Below, piece by piece: positions 44,514-59,206 of a DNA stretch of 64,000 nucleotides (its first letter is position 1; the number at the start of each line of letters is the position of its first letter). The notes below the pieces were generated by a model. That model did not search any database, was not told the DNA's origin, and was given only the letters and a program-made list of their open reading frames with translations. Made by a program: the position numbers and the translations under genes. This DNA is from JBBRSD01 sp038245725 (GTDB taxonomy: Bacteria; Actinomycetota; Coriobacteriia; Anaerosomatales; JAAXUF01): contig JBBRSD010000001.1 of assembly GCA_038245725.1 (NCBI GenBank), forward strand, positions 124,001-188,000, given 5' to 3'.

Positions 44514-45640
44514 TACTTTGCTCCCGTTGTAGTTGTGGACTGCCCGGTGGCGAGCTTCTGGACCTGCGCCAGTAACTGGGTCGCCTGTTGCAGGACGGCA
44601 TGCTGGTTCGAATCGTTCTTCGTCAGCTCGATCACACGTGCGAACTGAGCCTCGGCCGACGGGTAGTCGCGACGGCCTTGGGCGTAGAACACCCCGAGGT
44701 TGAAGATCGCCCTCACGTGGTTCTTGTCGTGCTGGAGGACGATTCCAACCTCCTGAATCGCCCGGTCGGTCTGACCCGTGTTGAAGTACAGCGTCGCGAG
44801 GTCGGAACGGGCGTCATTGTCCTGCGGAGACACTTTCAGGTAACGCTCGTAATAGCGAATGCCCTGCTGGCCGAAGTTCATCGCGGAACCGGGGTCTGCC
44901 GACAAGGCGCTCCTGTTCGCGTCGAAGGTGATGTTGGCCATCTTGAGCAGCGCCTCGGTGTCGTTCGGGTTGCTTTGCAGTGTGTTGATCGCGTCGAGCG
45001 CGGCGAGTTGGTTGGTCGAAAGCAGGTTCTTGAACTCGGCTGGAATGGCGGTCGTGGTGCGGTTCTGCTCGGAGTACATGGCGATGACGACGACACCGAC
45101 GAACACGGCGACCGCGACGGCGAGGATCGTGAGCGGCACGCGGTAACGCTGGAACGGGCGGATGATGAAACGCTTCGCGAATCCACCGCTCTCCACGCCA
45201 TTGCCGTAACGCTGGACGGTGATGCCCAGGGTCTGCGCCTTGAGCAGCATGTTCAGGTCGTTCGTGACGAGCGTGACCTCGGTTTCTGCATCGACGTGCC
45301 TCTTGACGTGTAGTGCCGTGACGAGAATACGGTCGTCGGCGTTTCGCGACGAGATCCCTTCAGGAAGATCGCGTTCGGGTTCGAACGGCGCGACGCGCAA
45401 GCGGCCGCCGTCGGGAAGATCGACGCCCGCGATGAGCGAGCCCTCCTCGGAGAGATCGAAGAGGATTCGGCTCACCTCACGTCCGCGGAAGCGAAGGTCC
45501 GCATCGACGCGCGCGGTCTTGAGCTTATCGAGTTCGGACAGAACGGTTTCCGGGATGACCACTTCCGAGCGCGGGAACGAGAGCACGGAATTGGGGTCAG
45601 CGAGGAGTACGTTCGTGTCGAGTATGACAATCTTGCCCAT
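44513..45640 (-). CDS. PIN-domain (PhoH type)-transmembrane-TPR fusion protein
   Basis: About 375 residues. Residues 1-150 form a PIN nuclease domain of the type found in PhoH2/YlaK: ILDTNVLLADP (D8), VLSELDKLK (E36), NADDRILVTAL (D102, D103) and LVTNDLNMLLKA (D128); all acidic site residues are kept. A membrane helix spans about 168-189. The rest (about 200-375) has TPR-like repeats, including YYERYLKVSPQDNDARSDLATLYFNTG (over 325-350, in parts). The PhoH ATPase is absent. It lies upstream of trxB, overlapping by one base. Function unknown: perhaps a membrane-bound RNase with TPR partner binding. Confidence 0.75.
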   Translation of the reverse strand: MGKIVILDTNVLLADPNSVLSFPRSEVVIPETVLSELDKLKTARVDADLRFRGREVSRILFDLSEEGSLIAGVDLPDGGRLRVAPFEPERDLPEGISSRNADDRILVTALHVKRHVDAETEVTLVTNDLNMLLKAQTLGITVQRYGNGVESGGFAKRFIIRPFQRYRVPLTILAVAVAVFVGVVVIAMYSEQNRTTTAIPAEFKNLLSTNQLAALDAINTLQSNPNDTEALLKMANITFDANRSALSADPGSAMNFGQQGIRYYERYLKVSPQDNDARSDLATLYFNTGQTDRAIQEVGIVLQHDKNHVRAIFNLGVFYAQGRRDYPSAEAQFARVIELTKNDSNQHAVLQQATQLLAQVQKLATGQSTTTTGAK

Positions 45641-45713
45641 GCTTACAGCCTTCCCCGAAACAGGAATCGGTGAACCTCTCTTGGTGGCGTCCTGTGGACG
45701 TCGGTAGAATCCA

Positions 45714-47777
45714 TCAGCGATCGCTCGGACCGACATGGTCGCCGTCTTCTTTCTTGCCCTCAGTGTATCGCGCGCCACGTTTCGCCGGCGTGTCGCGAGA
45801 CTCGGCCGCACGAACCCTTCGTACGATTATCACCAACAGGCCGATCAGGATTAACACGACCATCCCGCCAAGTGCCACCCGATCGAGCGCCGATGAGTGC
45901 ACGGCGACCGTCTTGTGCGCCAGGACCAGGCCGGCCGCGCTCACCTCGACGGCGAGCTTGCCCGAGAACGCGGTCTGCATCGCGACCGGCACCTCGATGT
46001 AGGTTTCCTGAGGGCCTAGCACGATGGGGGTGCTCTTCGGACCCGAGACTCGCAGGCCGCCGCTGGAGACTACGTTCACGATCACGTTGAGAGTCTTCGC
46101 CGATCCGTTGACGATCGTCACGGGCACGTTGCCCGACGATCCGGACAGCGTGATCGGTTGAACGTTGACGGTGATGGCGCCGAGGACCGGTTTCGTCGTC
46201 TTCAGCGATGCGTCCGCGTACTCGGTGCCGCGGGTTGCGCCCGCCCACTGCATGTCGTCGCCGGCCCAGGCCGAAGCCTCTCCAAGCAGCGACTGCATCT
46301 CGGCGGTCGAAGCCTCCGGGTTGCTCGGGCCCAGCGCCGCAAGGTAGGCGCCGGCGTAGCCGCGAGCGGTGGCGACCGTCTTCCAGAATCCGGCTGGCGC
46401 ATGCTTGGTCGATTTGCCGGCCACGAGCTTGACGTGATCGGCGGAGTCAGTAGGTTTGAGATCAGCCGCCGAGACGATCTCGAGCCATGGCTGCGTCTCG
46501 AACGCATTGAGCGCCACACCGATGCTCCCGGCAGACGGCAGCGTGTCGCCGGTGATGTCGATTTCGAATACAAGCGGCTGCTTTGGTGCGTGCATGAGTC
46601 TTGCGAACGCGCTGTCCAGGGCGGGATTCGGGTCACCGCTCGAGAGAACCGCGGTCTGGCTCTCGTCTACCGCGATGGCCACCAGGTCGTCTTGCGAGAC
46701 CGGGTAGACGCCCTGCGGCGCGCCGTCCTTGCCCACGCGAACACAGTCGGTGTCGAGCACGATGTAGCGGACGTCCTTCTGCGACAGCAGGTCCACCTCG
46801 TTGGGAGGAAGACAGCCGCCAGCCGGCGCGGTTCCGCCCGAGGGCGTGACCTCCAGGCTCGCGAACACCGCCGAGATACCCGCGTCGTACTGGGGACCGA
46901 TGTCGGAGGCCAGGCCGTGGTTGGCGAGGTCGGTGAGGTTCGGGTCGGCGTATCCGAGCGACATAAGCTCGAGACGTCCGCTGTCGATGGCGGCTTTCAG
47001 ATCAGCCAGCGTGGAGTTGTAGCTGACGGCGACGGGGTCGGTCGGGCGGATCGTCCGACCATCGGACAACGTATAGCCACCGGAAAGCCGCCGCCACTCG
47101 GCAAGCAGCACCGGCGGTATCGCGAGCGCCACGCGTGCATATTGGTCGGTCAAGACGCGGCGGCACAACGCACCGACGGCGTCGCGCGCGCCGGTGTCTT
47201 GCGCGGGGTCGACGGCGAAGCGACCGTCGGGTGCCATCATCGGCTGTCCGGTCACGCGGGCGACGATCGCGACGCGCACATGTGGTCCGTCCGCCGAGTA
47301 GACGCGCAGGGTCGCGGTGGTCTCGGTGGTGACGACCGAGCCGGCGATGTCGGCGGCGACAGAGAGTTTGACCGGGTAGCTGCCCGGATCGAGCGAGAGC
47401 GCGTCGGTCAGCGTGCGCTCGAAGGAGAAGAGCCGACTACCGGGCGCCACGTTGTTGGCGACTCTGGTGCGTTTGAACAGCAAGCTCCCAGAGGGCCGAG
47501 AGACCTCGAGAATTGCCTGCAGGTAGGAAGCGCGCTTGCCAAGGCGAATGTCAGCGGTATAGCCGAACGTTCCGCCCGCGGGAATGGTCGGAGCGCTCGC
47601 GAGAAGCGAGACCGACAGCGTGGGAACGGCCGGGGGCGCCACGGTCGCGGTCGAGATGGCGCTCGGTTGCACCGCCGCCGACGCCGCAATCACAGGGAGT
47701 GCAACCGCGAGCGCCGCGAGCAGGACCGCCGAGAAGGCGGCCGCACGCCGGACGAACGCGCTGCGGGGAGGGGTCAT
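45714..47777 (-). CDS. Large secreted protein with C-terminal membrane anchor
   Basis: About 687 residues. A signal sequence (RRAAAFSAVLLAALAVALPVIAASA) begins near residue 10, followed by extracellular domains rich in beta strands, and a C-terminal helix (GGMVVLILIGLLVIIVRRVRAAE) with positive tail. Repeated T/V-rich strands such as SVSLLASAPTIPAGGTF suggest immunoglobulin-like folds; a central domain has a YIVLDTDCVRVG motif. The layout resembles the DUF6049-like cell-surface proteins of actinobacteria, but I am not sure. It is divergent from lon. Confidence 0.6.
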   Translation of the reverse strand: MTPPRSAFVRRAAAFSAVLLAALAVALPVIAASAAVQPSAISTATVAPPAVPTLSVSLLASAPTIPAGGTFGYTADIRLGKRASYLQAILEVSRPSGSLLFKRTRVANNVAPGSRLFSFERTLTDALSLDPGSYPVKLSVAADIAGSVVTTETTATLRVYSADGPHVRVAIVARVTGQPMMAPDGRFAVDPAQDTGARDAVGALCRRVLTDQYARVALAIPPVLLAEWRRLSGGYTLSDGRTIRPTDPVAVSYNSTLADLKAAIDSGRLELMSLGYADPNLTDLANHGLASDIGPQYDAGISAVFASLEVTPSGGTAPAGGCLPPNEVDLLSQKDVRYIVLDTDCVRVGKDGAPQGVYPVSQDDLVAIAVDESQTAVLSSGDPNPALDSAFARLMHAPKQPLVFEIDITGDTLPSAGSIGVALNAFETQPWLEIVSAADLKPTDSADHVKLVAGKSTKHAPAGFWKTVATARGYAGAYLAALGPSNPEASTAEMQSLLGEASAWAGDDMQWAGATRGTEYADASLKTTKPVLGAITVNVQPITLSGSSGNVPVTIVNGSAKTLNVIVNVVSSGGLRVSGPKSTPIVLGPQETYIEVPVAMQTAFSGKLAVEVSAAGLVLAHKTVAVHSSALDRVALGGMVVLILIGLLVIIVRRVRAAESRDTPAKRGARYTEGKKEDGDHVGPSDR

Positions 47778-47898
47778 CGGGGCTGCTCCGGACCGGCGCG
47801 AGAGCTCTGCGGCCGCGTGGTAGTGGGGCGTGTACCATGTCATGCCAACGGGCAGAATCGATTATTGCACGAACGGTATGGAGAGGACGTGTGCACGA

Positions 47899-50283
<2,385 letters not shown>

Positions 50284-50320
50284 TACCATCGGCTTCCACG
50301 GTCTCGGAGTGAGAGGTCAG

Positions 50321-51268
50321 ATGCGAGTACTCGTCACCGGCGGCGCAGGATTCATCGGCAGCAACCTCGTGAGCGCCCTCGTTTCGGGCGGTCACGTCGT
50401 CTGCGTGATCGACGACCTCTCCACCGGCAAACAGGACAACCTGCTGCCCGGCGTCTGGTTCCGCCAACTCGACATCACCGACGCCGAGATGAGCGAGGCG
50501 GTCGCCGAGTTCGCCCCCGACGCCGTCGTGCACCTCGCGGCCCAGGCAAGCGTCTCGGTGTCGCAGCGCGACCCGCAGCGCGACCGCACCGTCAACACCG
50601 AAGGCACGCGAGCTGTCGCACGTGCCGCACGCGAGGCCGGAGCGAAGCGCGTCGTTTCTGCGTCGTCGGCCGCTGTCTACGGCGAACCCGACGCGGCGCT
50701 GCTGCCGCTCGACGAAGCTGCGCCCAAGGCTCCCGCGAACCCATACGGCGCGAGCAAGCTCGCCGCCGAGATGGCACTCGCGGAGGAACTGCTGGGCACA
50801 GGCGTCGACTTCGCATCGTTTCGTTTCGCGAACGTCTACGGCCCGCAGCAGGACGCGGCGGGTGAGGGCGGCGTGGTGGCGCTGTTCTGCGCGCGCATGC
50901 ATGAGGGCGTGGCGCCGGTGATCTACGGGACCGGCGGGCAGACCCGAGATTTCATCTACGTGGGCGACGTGGTCGGCGCGATCCTGGCTGCACTCGCAAG
51001 CGAATCGCCGCTCGGGACCGCTGCCGGCGATGCGTCCGGCTACAACATCTCGACCGGGGTCGAGACCTCGGTCAACGCGCTGCTCGGCTCGTTGCGCGAT
51101 GCTTCCGGCTACTGCGGCGGGGTCGACACACGGTCCGCGCGCACCGGCGACGTGGACCGCAGCTCGCTCTCGCCGAGCAAAGCCGAGCGCGTCTTCGGCT
51201 GGCGCGCCGCCGAGCCGCTCGATTCCGGCCTCGCCACGACGTGGCGGTGGTTCGCGGCTCAGCCGTGA
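50321..51268 (+). CDS. NAD-dependent epimerase (UDP-glucose 4-epimerase-like)
   Basis: 315 residues, extended short-chain dehydrogenase. GGAGFIGSN at residues 7-15 binds NAD; SSAAVYG and the catalytic YGASK (Tyr, Lys) are in the middle; VYGPQQDAAGEGGVVALF marks the substrate side. This is GalE/Gne-like, so a UDP-sugar is likely. The stop overlaps the next start (GTGA at 51265). Confidence 0.88.
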   Translation: MRVLVTGGAGFIGSNLVSALVSGGHVVCVIDDLSTGKQDNLLPGVWFRQLDITDAEMSEAVAEFAPDAVVHLAAQASVSVSQRDPQRDRTVNTEGTRAVARAAREAGAKRVVSASSAAVYGEPDAALLPLDEAAPKAPANPYGASKLAAEMALAEELLGTGVDFASFRFANVYGPQQDAAGEGGVVALFCARMHEGVAPVIYGTGGQTRDFIYVGDVVGAILAALASESPLGTAAGDASGYNISTGVETSVNALLGSLRDASGYCGGVDTRSARTGDVDRSSLSPSKAERVFGWRAAEPLDSGLATTWRWFAAQP

Positions 51269-51837
51269 CCGACGCCGCCGACACCGCGGTCACTGCGACC
51301 GCCGACAAGTTGCGCGCGCTGCACGAGGCACGCGCTCGCGCCGAGCTCGCGGCCGCCGACGCACTCGCGCCCGGCAGCGACCGCGTCGCGCCAAGAGGCG
51401 CGCTGCTCGCGCAGATCGCCGCGGTCAAAGGCCTGCCCGGCCCAGCCGAGGCGAGCGGAGGTGCGGCGCTTTCCGGCGCAGACGGCACGGCGCTCGGCAA
51501 GGCGCTTGAGGCGCTCGGCTGGGCGGCCGGCGACGTCTTCTTCACGCTCTCGCGCCCCGAGCCGGGCATGGACCGCGAGCGCGCGACCGACCGGCTGCGG
51601 CTGCAGCTCGAGTCGGTCGACCCGCACGTCATCGTCGCGCTCGACGCCGAAGCCGCTGCAGACATCGCCGAGGCGTTCGGGTGCGCTCAGCCGAAACCCG
51701 GCGCGTCGCCGCTGCGGGTTCTCGGCAGGCGGATCGTGGCGGTCGATGGCTTCGAAGCTGCGCTTGCGGACCCGAAAGCAAAGCAGCGCGTGTGGGCGCA
51801 ACTGAAGGCCGCCAAGCCGGAAGCCCCGGCGTACTGA
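51265..51837 (+). CDS. Uracil-DNA-glycosylase-fold-like protein, degenerate
   Basis: About 190 residues. The segments ALGWAAGDVFFTLSRPE, LRLQLESVDPHVIVALDAEAA and VLGRRIVAVDGFEAALADPKAK resemble the core of family 4-type uracil-DNA glycosylases, where the C-terminal half has a similar PHVIVALG pattern. The catalytic motifs (GEAPG near the N-terminus and the Fe-S cysteines) are not visible. So it may be an inactive relative or another fold. It is coupled to the epimerase by a GTGA overlap and ends at a terminator. Confidence 0.55.
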   Translation: MTDAADTAVTATADKLRALHEARARAELAAADALAPGSDRVAPRGALLAQIAAVKGLPGPAEASGGAALSGADGTALGKALEALGWAAGDVFFTLSRPEPGMDRERATDRLRLQLESVDPHVIVALDAEAAADIAEAFGCAQPKPGASPLRVLGRRIVAVDGFEAALADPKAKQRVWAQLKAAKPEAPAY

Positions 51838-51838
51838 A

Positions 51839-51860
51839 AGAGGCGCCCGCAGGCGCCTCT
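51839..51860. terminator. Bidirectional terminator between convergent genes
   Basis: AGAGGCGCC and GGCGCCTCT form a perfect nine-base-pair stem with the loop CGCA, between the UDG-like gene and the convergent ferredoxin gene. Confidence 0.75.
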
Positions 51861-51889
51861 CGGCAACTCATCCTGAACGCGGTGAGGAG

Positions 51890-52078
51890 CTAGTCCTCTT
51901 CGATCTCCGTGATAGCGCCCATCGGGCACTCTTCCATGCACGTCGCGCACGCGTCGCAGTTCTCGTCGTTCACCGGCTCGGCGGCGTCGCCAACAATCTC
52001 GAGCACGCCGTTCGGGCACGCGTCCACGCAGATGCCGCAGGCCGAACAGTCGTCCTCGCTGATGATGGGTCGTGGCAT
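51890..52078 (-). CDS. Two-[4Fe-4S] ferredoxin
   Basis: 62 residues with CSACGICVDACPNGV and CDACATCMEECP: both [4Fe-4S] sites of a clostridial-type ferredoxin are complete. It probably accepts electrons from the 2-oxoacid oxidoreductase. AAGGAG lies before the ATG at 52078. The gene has its own promoter at 52137-52165. Confidence 0.93.
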   Translation of the reverse strand: MPRPIISEDDCSACGICVDACPNGVLEIVGDAAEPVNDENCDACATCMEECPMGAITEIEED

Positions 52079-52136
52079 GGAGACTCCTTCTCGTTTCCGT
52101 GCCGCGGTGGCGGCCGATGACTCGTGTTTCGTGCGT

Positions 52137-52165
52137 ACCATACAGAGCGCCACCAGCGGTGTAAA
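52137..52165 (-). promoter_or_regulatory. Promoter of the ferredoxin gene
   Basis: On the minus strand: -35 TTTACA (52160-52165), a 17-base spacer, -10 TATGGT (52137-52142). The spacing is ideal; the transcript would start about 52 bases before the gene. Confidence 0.55.
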
Positions 52166-52322
52166 GACCGAATTCACCTTTGCTCCGAAGCCGGTCGGCG
52201 CCGGTTCGGCCAAGCGTGCCGCCGTGCCCGCGCATCGCGTGCCGTCGTACCGCCGCGTCTCGATTGACCCTGTTTCGGAACGAATCGGGTGGGTAAGAAT
52301 ACGAGGTCTATTGCTACAAAAC

Positions 52323-52351
52323 TTGATAACGGACGACTTAGATTCTAGAAT
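52323..52351 (+). promoter_or_regulatory. Promoter of the dnaK operon with a HAIR-like half match
   Basis: -35 TTGATA (52323-52328), 17-base spacer, -10 TAGAAT (52346-52351). The stretch CTTGATA-N7-ACTTAGA (52322-52342) partly resembles the HspR binding site CTTGAGT-N7-ACTCAAG and would overlap the -35 box. The resemblance is 9 of 14. Confidence 0.6.
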
Positions 52352-52454
52352 GGGCCAGCGGTGCCTTGGCGGTGCCGTCAAACTGTTCAACAACGCTCCG
52401 TTCACCCAGCTCGGAGCAGGCACGACGAAGCGCAACTGAAAGGGGAGTCCTCTC

Positions 52455-54347
52455 ATGGCAAAGGTCCTCGGTATCGACCTCGGTACCACCAACTCGGCAA
52501 TGGCCGTTCTCGAAGGCGGCGAGCCCACCATCATCATCAACGTCGAAGGCGACCGCACTACACCGTCGGTCCTCGCATTCCGCGACGGAGAGCGCATCGT
52601 AGGCAAGCCTGCGAAGAACCAGGCGGTCACCAACCCCGAGAACACGATCAAGTCGATCAAGCGCTTCATCGGCCGCAAGTTCGAGGAGACCTCCTCGGAG
52701 CGCAAGACCGTGGCGTACAAGGTCGCGAAGGGCAAGGACGGCCGCACCGAGATCGACATCGAGGGCAAGATGTACACCCCCGAAGAGATCAGCGCGATGG
52801 TGCTCCAGAAGCTGAAGGCCGACGCCGAGAAGTACCTCGGCGAAACGATCACGCAGGCGGTCATCACCGTGCCGGCGTACTTCAACGACACGCAGCGCCA
52901 AGCCACCAAGGACGCCGGGCGCATCGCCGGCCTCGAGGTCCTGCGCATCATCAACGAGCCCACGGCGGCCGCGCTCGCCTACGGCCTCGACAAGGGCGAC
53001 AAGAACGAGACCGTGCTCGTCTTCGACCTCGGCGGCGGCACGTTCGACGTCTCGGTCATGGAGATCGGCGAGGGCGTCTTCGAGGTCAAGTCCACCAACG
53101 GCGACAACCACCTCGGCGGCGACGACTGGGACCAGAAGGTCATCGACTGGCTCGCCGAGAAGTTCAAGTCCGACCACGGCATCGACCTGCGCGCCGACAA
53201 GATGGCGCTTCAGCGTCTGAAGGAAGCCGGCGAGCGCGCGAAGATGGAACTCTCCAGCGCTCAGACCACCCAGATCAACCTGCCGTTCATCACCGCTGAC
53301 GCCTCCGGCCCGAAGCACCTCGACGTGCAGCTCACGCGCGCCGAGTTCGAGAAGATCACCGACGACCTCCTCGAGCGCACGCGCAAGCCGGTCGAGCAGG
53401 CCATGAAGGACGCCGGCGTGAAGATGGGCGACATCGACGAGGTCATCCTCGTGGGTGGTTCGACCCGGCAGCCGGCGGTCCAGGAGCTCGTCAAGAAGAT
53501 GACCGGCAAGGACCCGCACATGGGTGTGAACCCCGACGAGGTCGTCGCCATCGGCGCGGCGATCCAGGGCGGCGTGCTCGCGGGCGACGTCAAGGACATC
53601 CTGCTCCTCGACGTGACCCCGCTGTCGCTGGGCGTCGAGACGCTCGGCGGCGTCATGACCAAGATGATCGAGCGCAACACCACCATCCCCACGCGCAAGA
53701 CCGAGACCTACACCACGGCGGCCGACGGCCAGACGAGCGTCGAGATCCACGTGCTGCAGGGCGAGCGCGAGATGGCCGGCGACAACAAAACGCTCGGCAA
53801 GTTCCACCTCATGAACCTCCCGAGCGCGCCGCGCGGCGTCCCGCAGGTCGAGGTCACGTTCGACATCGACGCGAACGGCATCGTGAACGTTTCGGCGAAG
53901 GACCTGGGCACCGGTCAGGAGCAGAAGATCACGATCTCGGGCTCCACGGCGCTCTCCGACGACGAGGTCGATCGCATGGTCTCCGACGCCGACAAGCACG
54001 CCGACGAGGACCTCAAGCGCAAGGCCGAGGTCGAGGCCCGCAACCAGGGCGATACCCTCGTATACGCGACAGAGAAGACGCTGAAGGACCTCGGCGACAA
54101 GGTTCCCGAGGACACCAAGACCGCCGTCGAAGAAGCCCTTACGGCAAGCCGCACCGCGCTCGCCGGCGACGATGTCGACGAGATCAAGTCGACGACCGAG
54201 AAGCTCCAGGAGGTCAGCTACAAGCTTGCCGAGGTTGTCTACGCCGACGCGCAGAGCTCCGAGGCTGCGGGTGCCGATGAAAGCGCGCCGGCCGAGGACG
54301 TCGTCGACGCGGAGTACGAGGTCGTCGACGAAGAAGAGAGCAAGTAA
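52455..54347 (+). CDS. dnaK: Chaperone DnaK (Hsp70)
   Basis: 630 residues. LGIDLGTTNSAM at the start, VPAYFNDTQRQATKDA, FDLGGGTFDVS, and the EEVD-like acidic tail typical of bacterial DnaK. The nucleotide-binding domain is residues 1-380 and the substrate domain follows. It folds proteins with DnaJ and GrpE encoded downstream. AAAGGGGAG precedes the ATG. It heads the operon dnaK-grpE-dnaJ-hspR-clpB. Confidence 0.97.
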   Translation: MAKVLGIDLGTTNSAMAVLEGGEPTIIINVEGDRTTPSVLAFRDGERIVGKPAKNQAVTNPENTIKSIKRFIGRKFEETSSERKTVAYKVAKGKDGRTEIDIEGKMYTPEEISAMVLQKLKADAEKYLGETITQAVITVPAYFNDTQRQATKDAGRIAGLEVLRIINEPTAAALAYGLDKGDKNETVLVFDLGGGTFDVSVMEIGEGVFEVKSTNGDNHLGGDDWDQKVIDWLAEKFKSDHGIDLRADKMALQRLKEAGERAKMELSSAQTTQINLPFITADASGPKHLDVQLTRAEFEKITDDLLERTRKPVEQAMKDAGVKMGDIDEVILVGGSTRQPAVQELVKKMTGKDPHMGVNPDEVVAIGAAIQGGVLAGDVKDILLLDVTPLSLGVETLGGVMTKMIERNTTIPTRKTETYTTAADGQTSVEIHVLQGEREMAGDNKTLGKFHLMNLPSAPRGVPQVEVTFDIDANGIVNVSAKDLGTGQEQKITISGSTALSDDEVDRMVSDADKHADEDLKRKAEVEARNQGDTLVYATEKTLKDLGDKVPEDTKTAVEEALTASRTALAGDDVDEIKSTTEKLQEVSYKLAEVVYADAQSSEAAGADESAPAEDVVDAEYEVVDEEESK

Positions 54348-54349
54348 CC

Positions 54350-55051
<702 letters not shown>

Positions 55052-55055
55052 GGCC

Positions 55056-56168
55056 ATGGCCCCCACTGCGAACTACTACGACATTCTGGGCGTGAAGAAG
55101 ACCGCGACCGCCGACGAAATCAAGAAGGCGTTCCGGAAACTCGCGCGCAAGCACCACCCCGATGTCGGGGGCGATGAAGAGAAGTTCAAGGAGATCAACG
55201 AGGCGTACGAGACCCTCTCGGACACCGAGAAGCGCGAGCAATACGACCAGTACGGACAGTATTTCGGCGGCAACGCGCCTCAGGGGCGCCGGCCAGGTGG
55301 CGGCGGTCCGGGTCCGGGCACGCCGCAGGGCAACGTCGACTTGGGCGACCTGTTCGGCAGCGTCTTCAGCGGCGGCGGCGGATTCGGTGGCGGGCGCGGG
55401 CGAGGGCCGGCGCGGCCACAGCCACAGCGCGGCCGCGATGTCGAGATGCGGCTCGACCTCACCTTCGAGGCTGCGTTCGCCGGCACCTCCACCAAAGTCG
55501 AGGTAGAGAGTGTCGAGACGTGCGCGCCGTGCGGCGGCTCAGGCGCCAAGGCCGGCACCGGGCCGACGACGTGCCCTGCGTGCGGCGGCAGCGGGACCAC
55601 GAGCGAGGGCCAGGGCTTGTTCGGCTTCTCGCGAGCGTGTCCGAAGTGCGGCGGGGCCGGCACCGTCATCGAGCAGCCCTGCAACGCGTGCCGCGGGCAG
55701 GGCCAGGTGCGCGTGCGCAAGCCAGTAACCGTCAACGTCCCCGCCGGCGCCAGCGATGGCGGCAAGCTGCGCTTCAAGGGCAAGGGCGAGCCGGGCACCG
55801 GCGGCGGCCCGGCAGGCGATCTGTACGTGATCACCCGCATCAAGCCGCACGCCTTCTTCAGCCGAGAAGGCGCCGACGTGGCGCTCGAGCTGCCAGTGTC
55901 GATCGCCGAGGCGGCGCTGGGCGTCTCGGTGAACGTGCCCACGCCCGGCGGTGAGAAGGTCAAGGTCAAGATTCCGGCCGGCACGCAGAACGGCAAGACG
56001 CTGCGACTGGGCGGCAAGGGCGCGCCGAAGCTCAAGGGCGGCGGCTCGGGCGACTTGAAGGTGCGCGTGAAGGTCGTCGTGCCGCAGCACCTGAGCGACG
56101 CGCAGAAGGCGGCGCTCGAGAGCTTCTCGGCGGAGACGAGTGAGGACTTGCGGGCGCATATCGGGTAG
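55056..56168 (+). CDS. dnaJ: Chaperone DnaJ (Hsp40)
   Basis: 370 residues. J domain with YDILGVKKTATADEIKKAF and HPD, a Gly-rich region, four CxxCxGxG-type zinc repeats (CAPCGGSG, CPACGGSG, CPKCGGAG, CNACRGQG) and a C-terminal domain with LYVITRIKPHAFFSREG. It delivers substrates to DnaK. It lies four bases after grpE, with GAGGAG upstream. Confidence 0.96.
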   Translation: MAPTANYYDILGVKKTATADEIKKAFRKLARKHHPDVGGDEEKFKEINEAYETLSDTEKREQYDQYGQYFGGNAPQGRRPGGGGPGPGTPQGNVDLGDLFGSVFSGGGGFGGGRGRGPARPQPQRGRDVEMRLDLTFEAAFAGTSTKVEVESVETCAPCGGSGAKAGTGPTTCPACGGSGTTSEGQGLFGFSRACPKCGGAGTVIEQPCNACRGQGQVRVRKPVTVNVPAGASDGGKLRFKGKGEPGTGGGPAGDLYVITRIKPHAFFSREGADVALELPVSIAEAALGVSVNVPTPGGEKVKVKIPAGTQNGKTLRLGGKGAPKLKGGGSGDLKVRVKVVVPQHLSDAQKAALESFSAETSEDLRAHIG

Positions 56169-56214
56169 TCGAGCGGGCGGCGAGCGTGCCGCCTCAGGCC
56201 GAAGGATGATGGCG

Positions 56215-56610
56215 ATGAGACGCGAGAACGAGCGGCCTCTGTACATGATCAGCGTCGCAGCGCAGCTCGCGGGCGTGCACCCGCAGACGCTGCGAATCTA
56301 CGAGCGCAAGCAGCTCATCCAGCCGCAGCGATCCCAAGGCAACACACGGCTGTACTCGCAGGCCGACGTCGACCGGCTGCAGCTCATCCAGCACCTCACG
56401 CAGGAGGGCATCAACCTCGCCGGCGTCGTGCGCATCATCGAGCTGCAGCGCGAGCTCGACCGGACGCGCGCGGAACTCGCGCAGGCGCGTGCGCGTAGCG
56501 AGCGTGCCGAGATGGCCGCGCGTATCGCCGGAGAGCACGCCCGCTCGCGCCAAGTGCACGCGGCGATCGTGCGCATCACGCCGGGCGCCGTCGCGCGCCG
56601 CCAGGCCTAG
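56215..56610 (+). CDS. hspR: Heat-shock repressor HspR
   Basis: 131 residues. A MerR-type helix-turn-helix with LYMISVAAQLAGVHPQTLRIYERKQLI (over residues 8-34), then RSQGNTRLYSQADVDRLQLIQHLT and an Arg/Ala-rich coiled coil. HspR represses the dnaK operon of actinobacteria and needs DnaK as corepressor. GAAGGA lies eight bases before the ATG at 56215; two further ATGs lie upstream. Confidence 0.93.
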   Translation: MRRENERPLYMISVAAQLAGVHPQTLRIYERKQLIQPQRSQGNTRLYSQADVDRLQLIQHLTQEGINLAGVVRIIELQRELDRTRAELAQARARSERAEMAARIAGEHARSRQVHAAIVRITPGAVARRQA

Positions 56611-56623
56611 GGAGCGAAAGACG

Positions 56624-59192
<2,569 letters not shown>

Positions 59193-59206
<14 letters not shown>

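Larger units (their letters stand above)
52079..52454. other. Divergent intergenic region between the ferredoxin and dnaK
   Basis: 376 bases without a gene. It holds a minus-strand promoter for the ferredoxin (52137-52165) and a plus-strand promoter for dnaK (52323-52351). AT-rich bases gather at 52300-52350. No small gene or RNA was recognised between them. Confidence 0.6.

Noticed and set aside
47778..47898. HspR (HAIR) site before lon
   Set aside because: No CTTGAG/ACTCAAG-type pair could be found.
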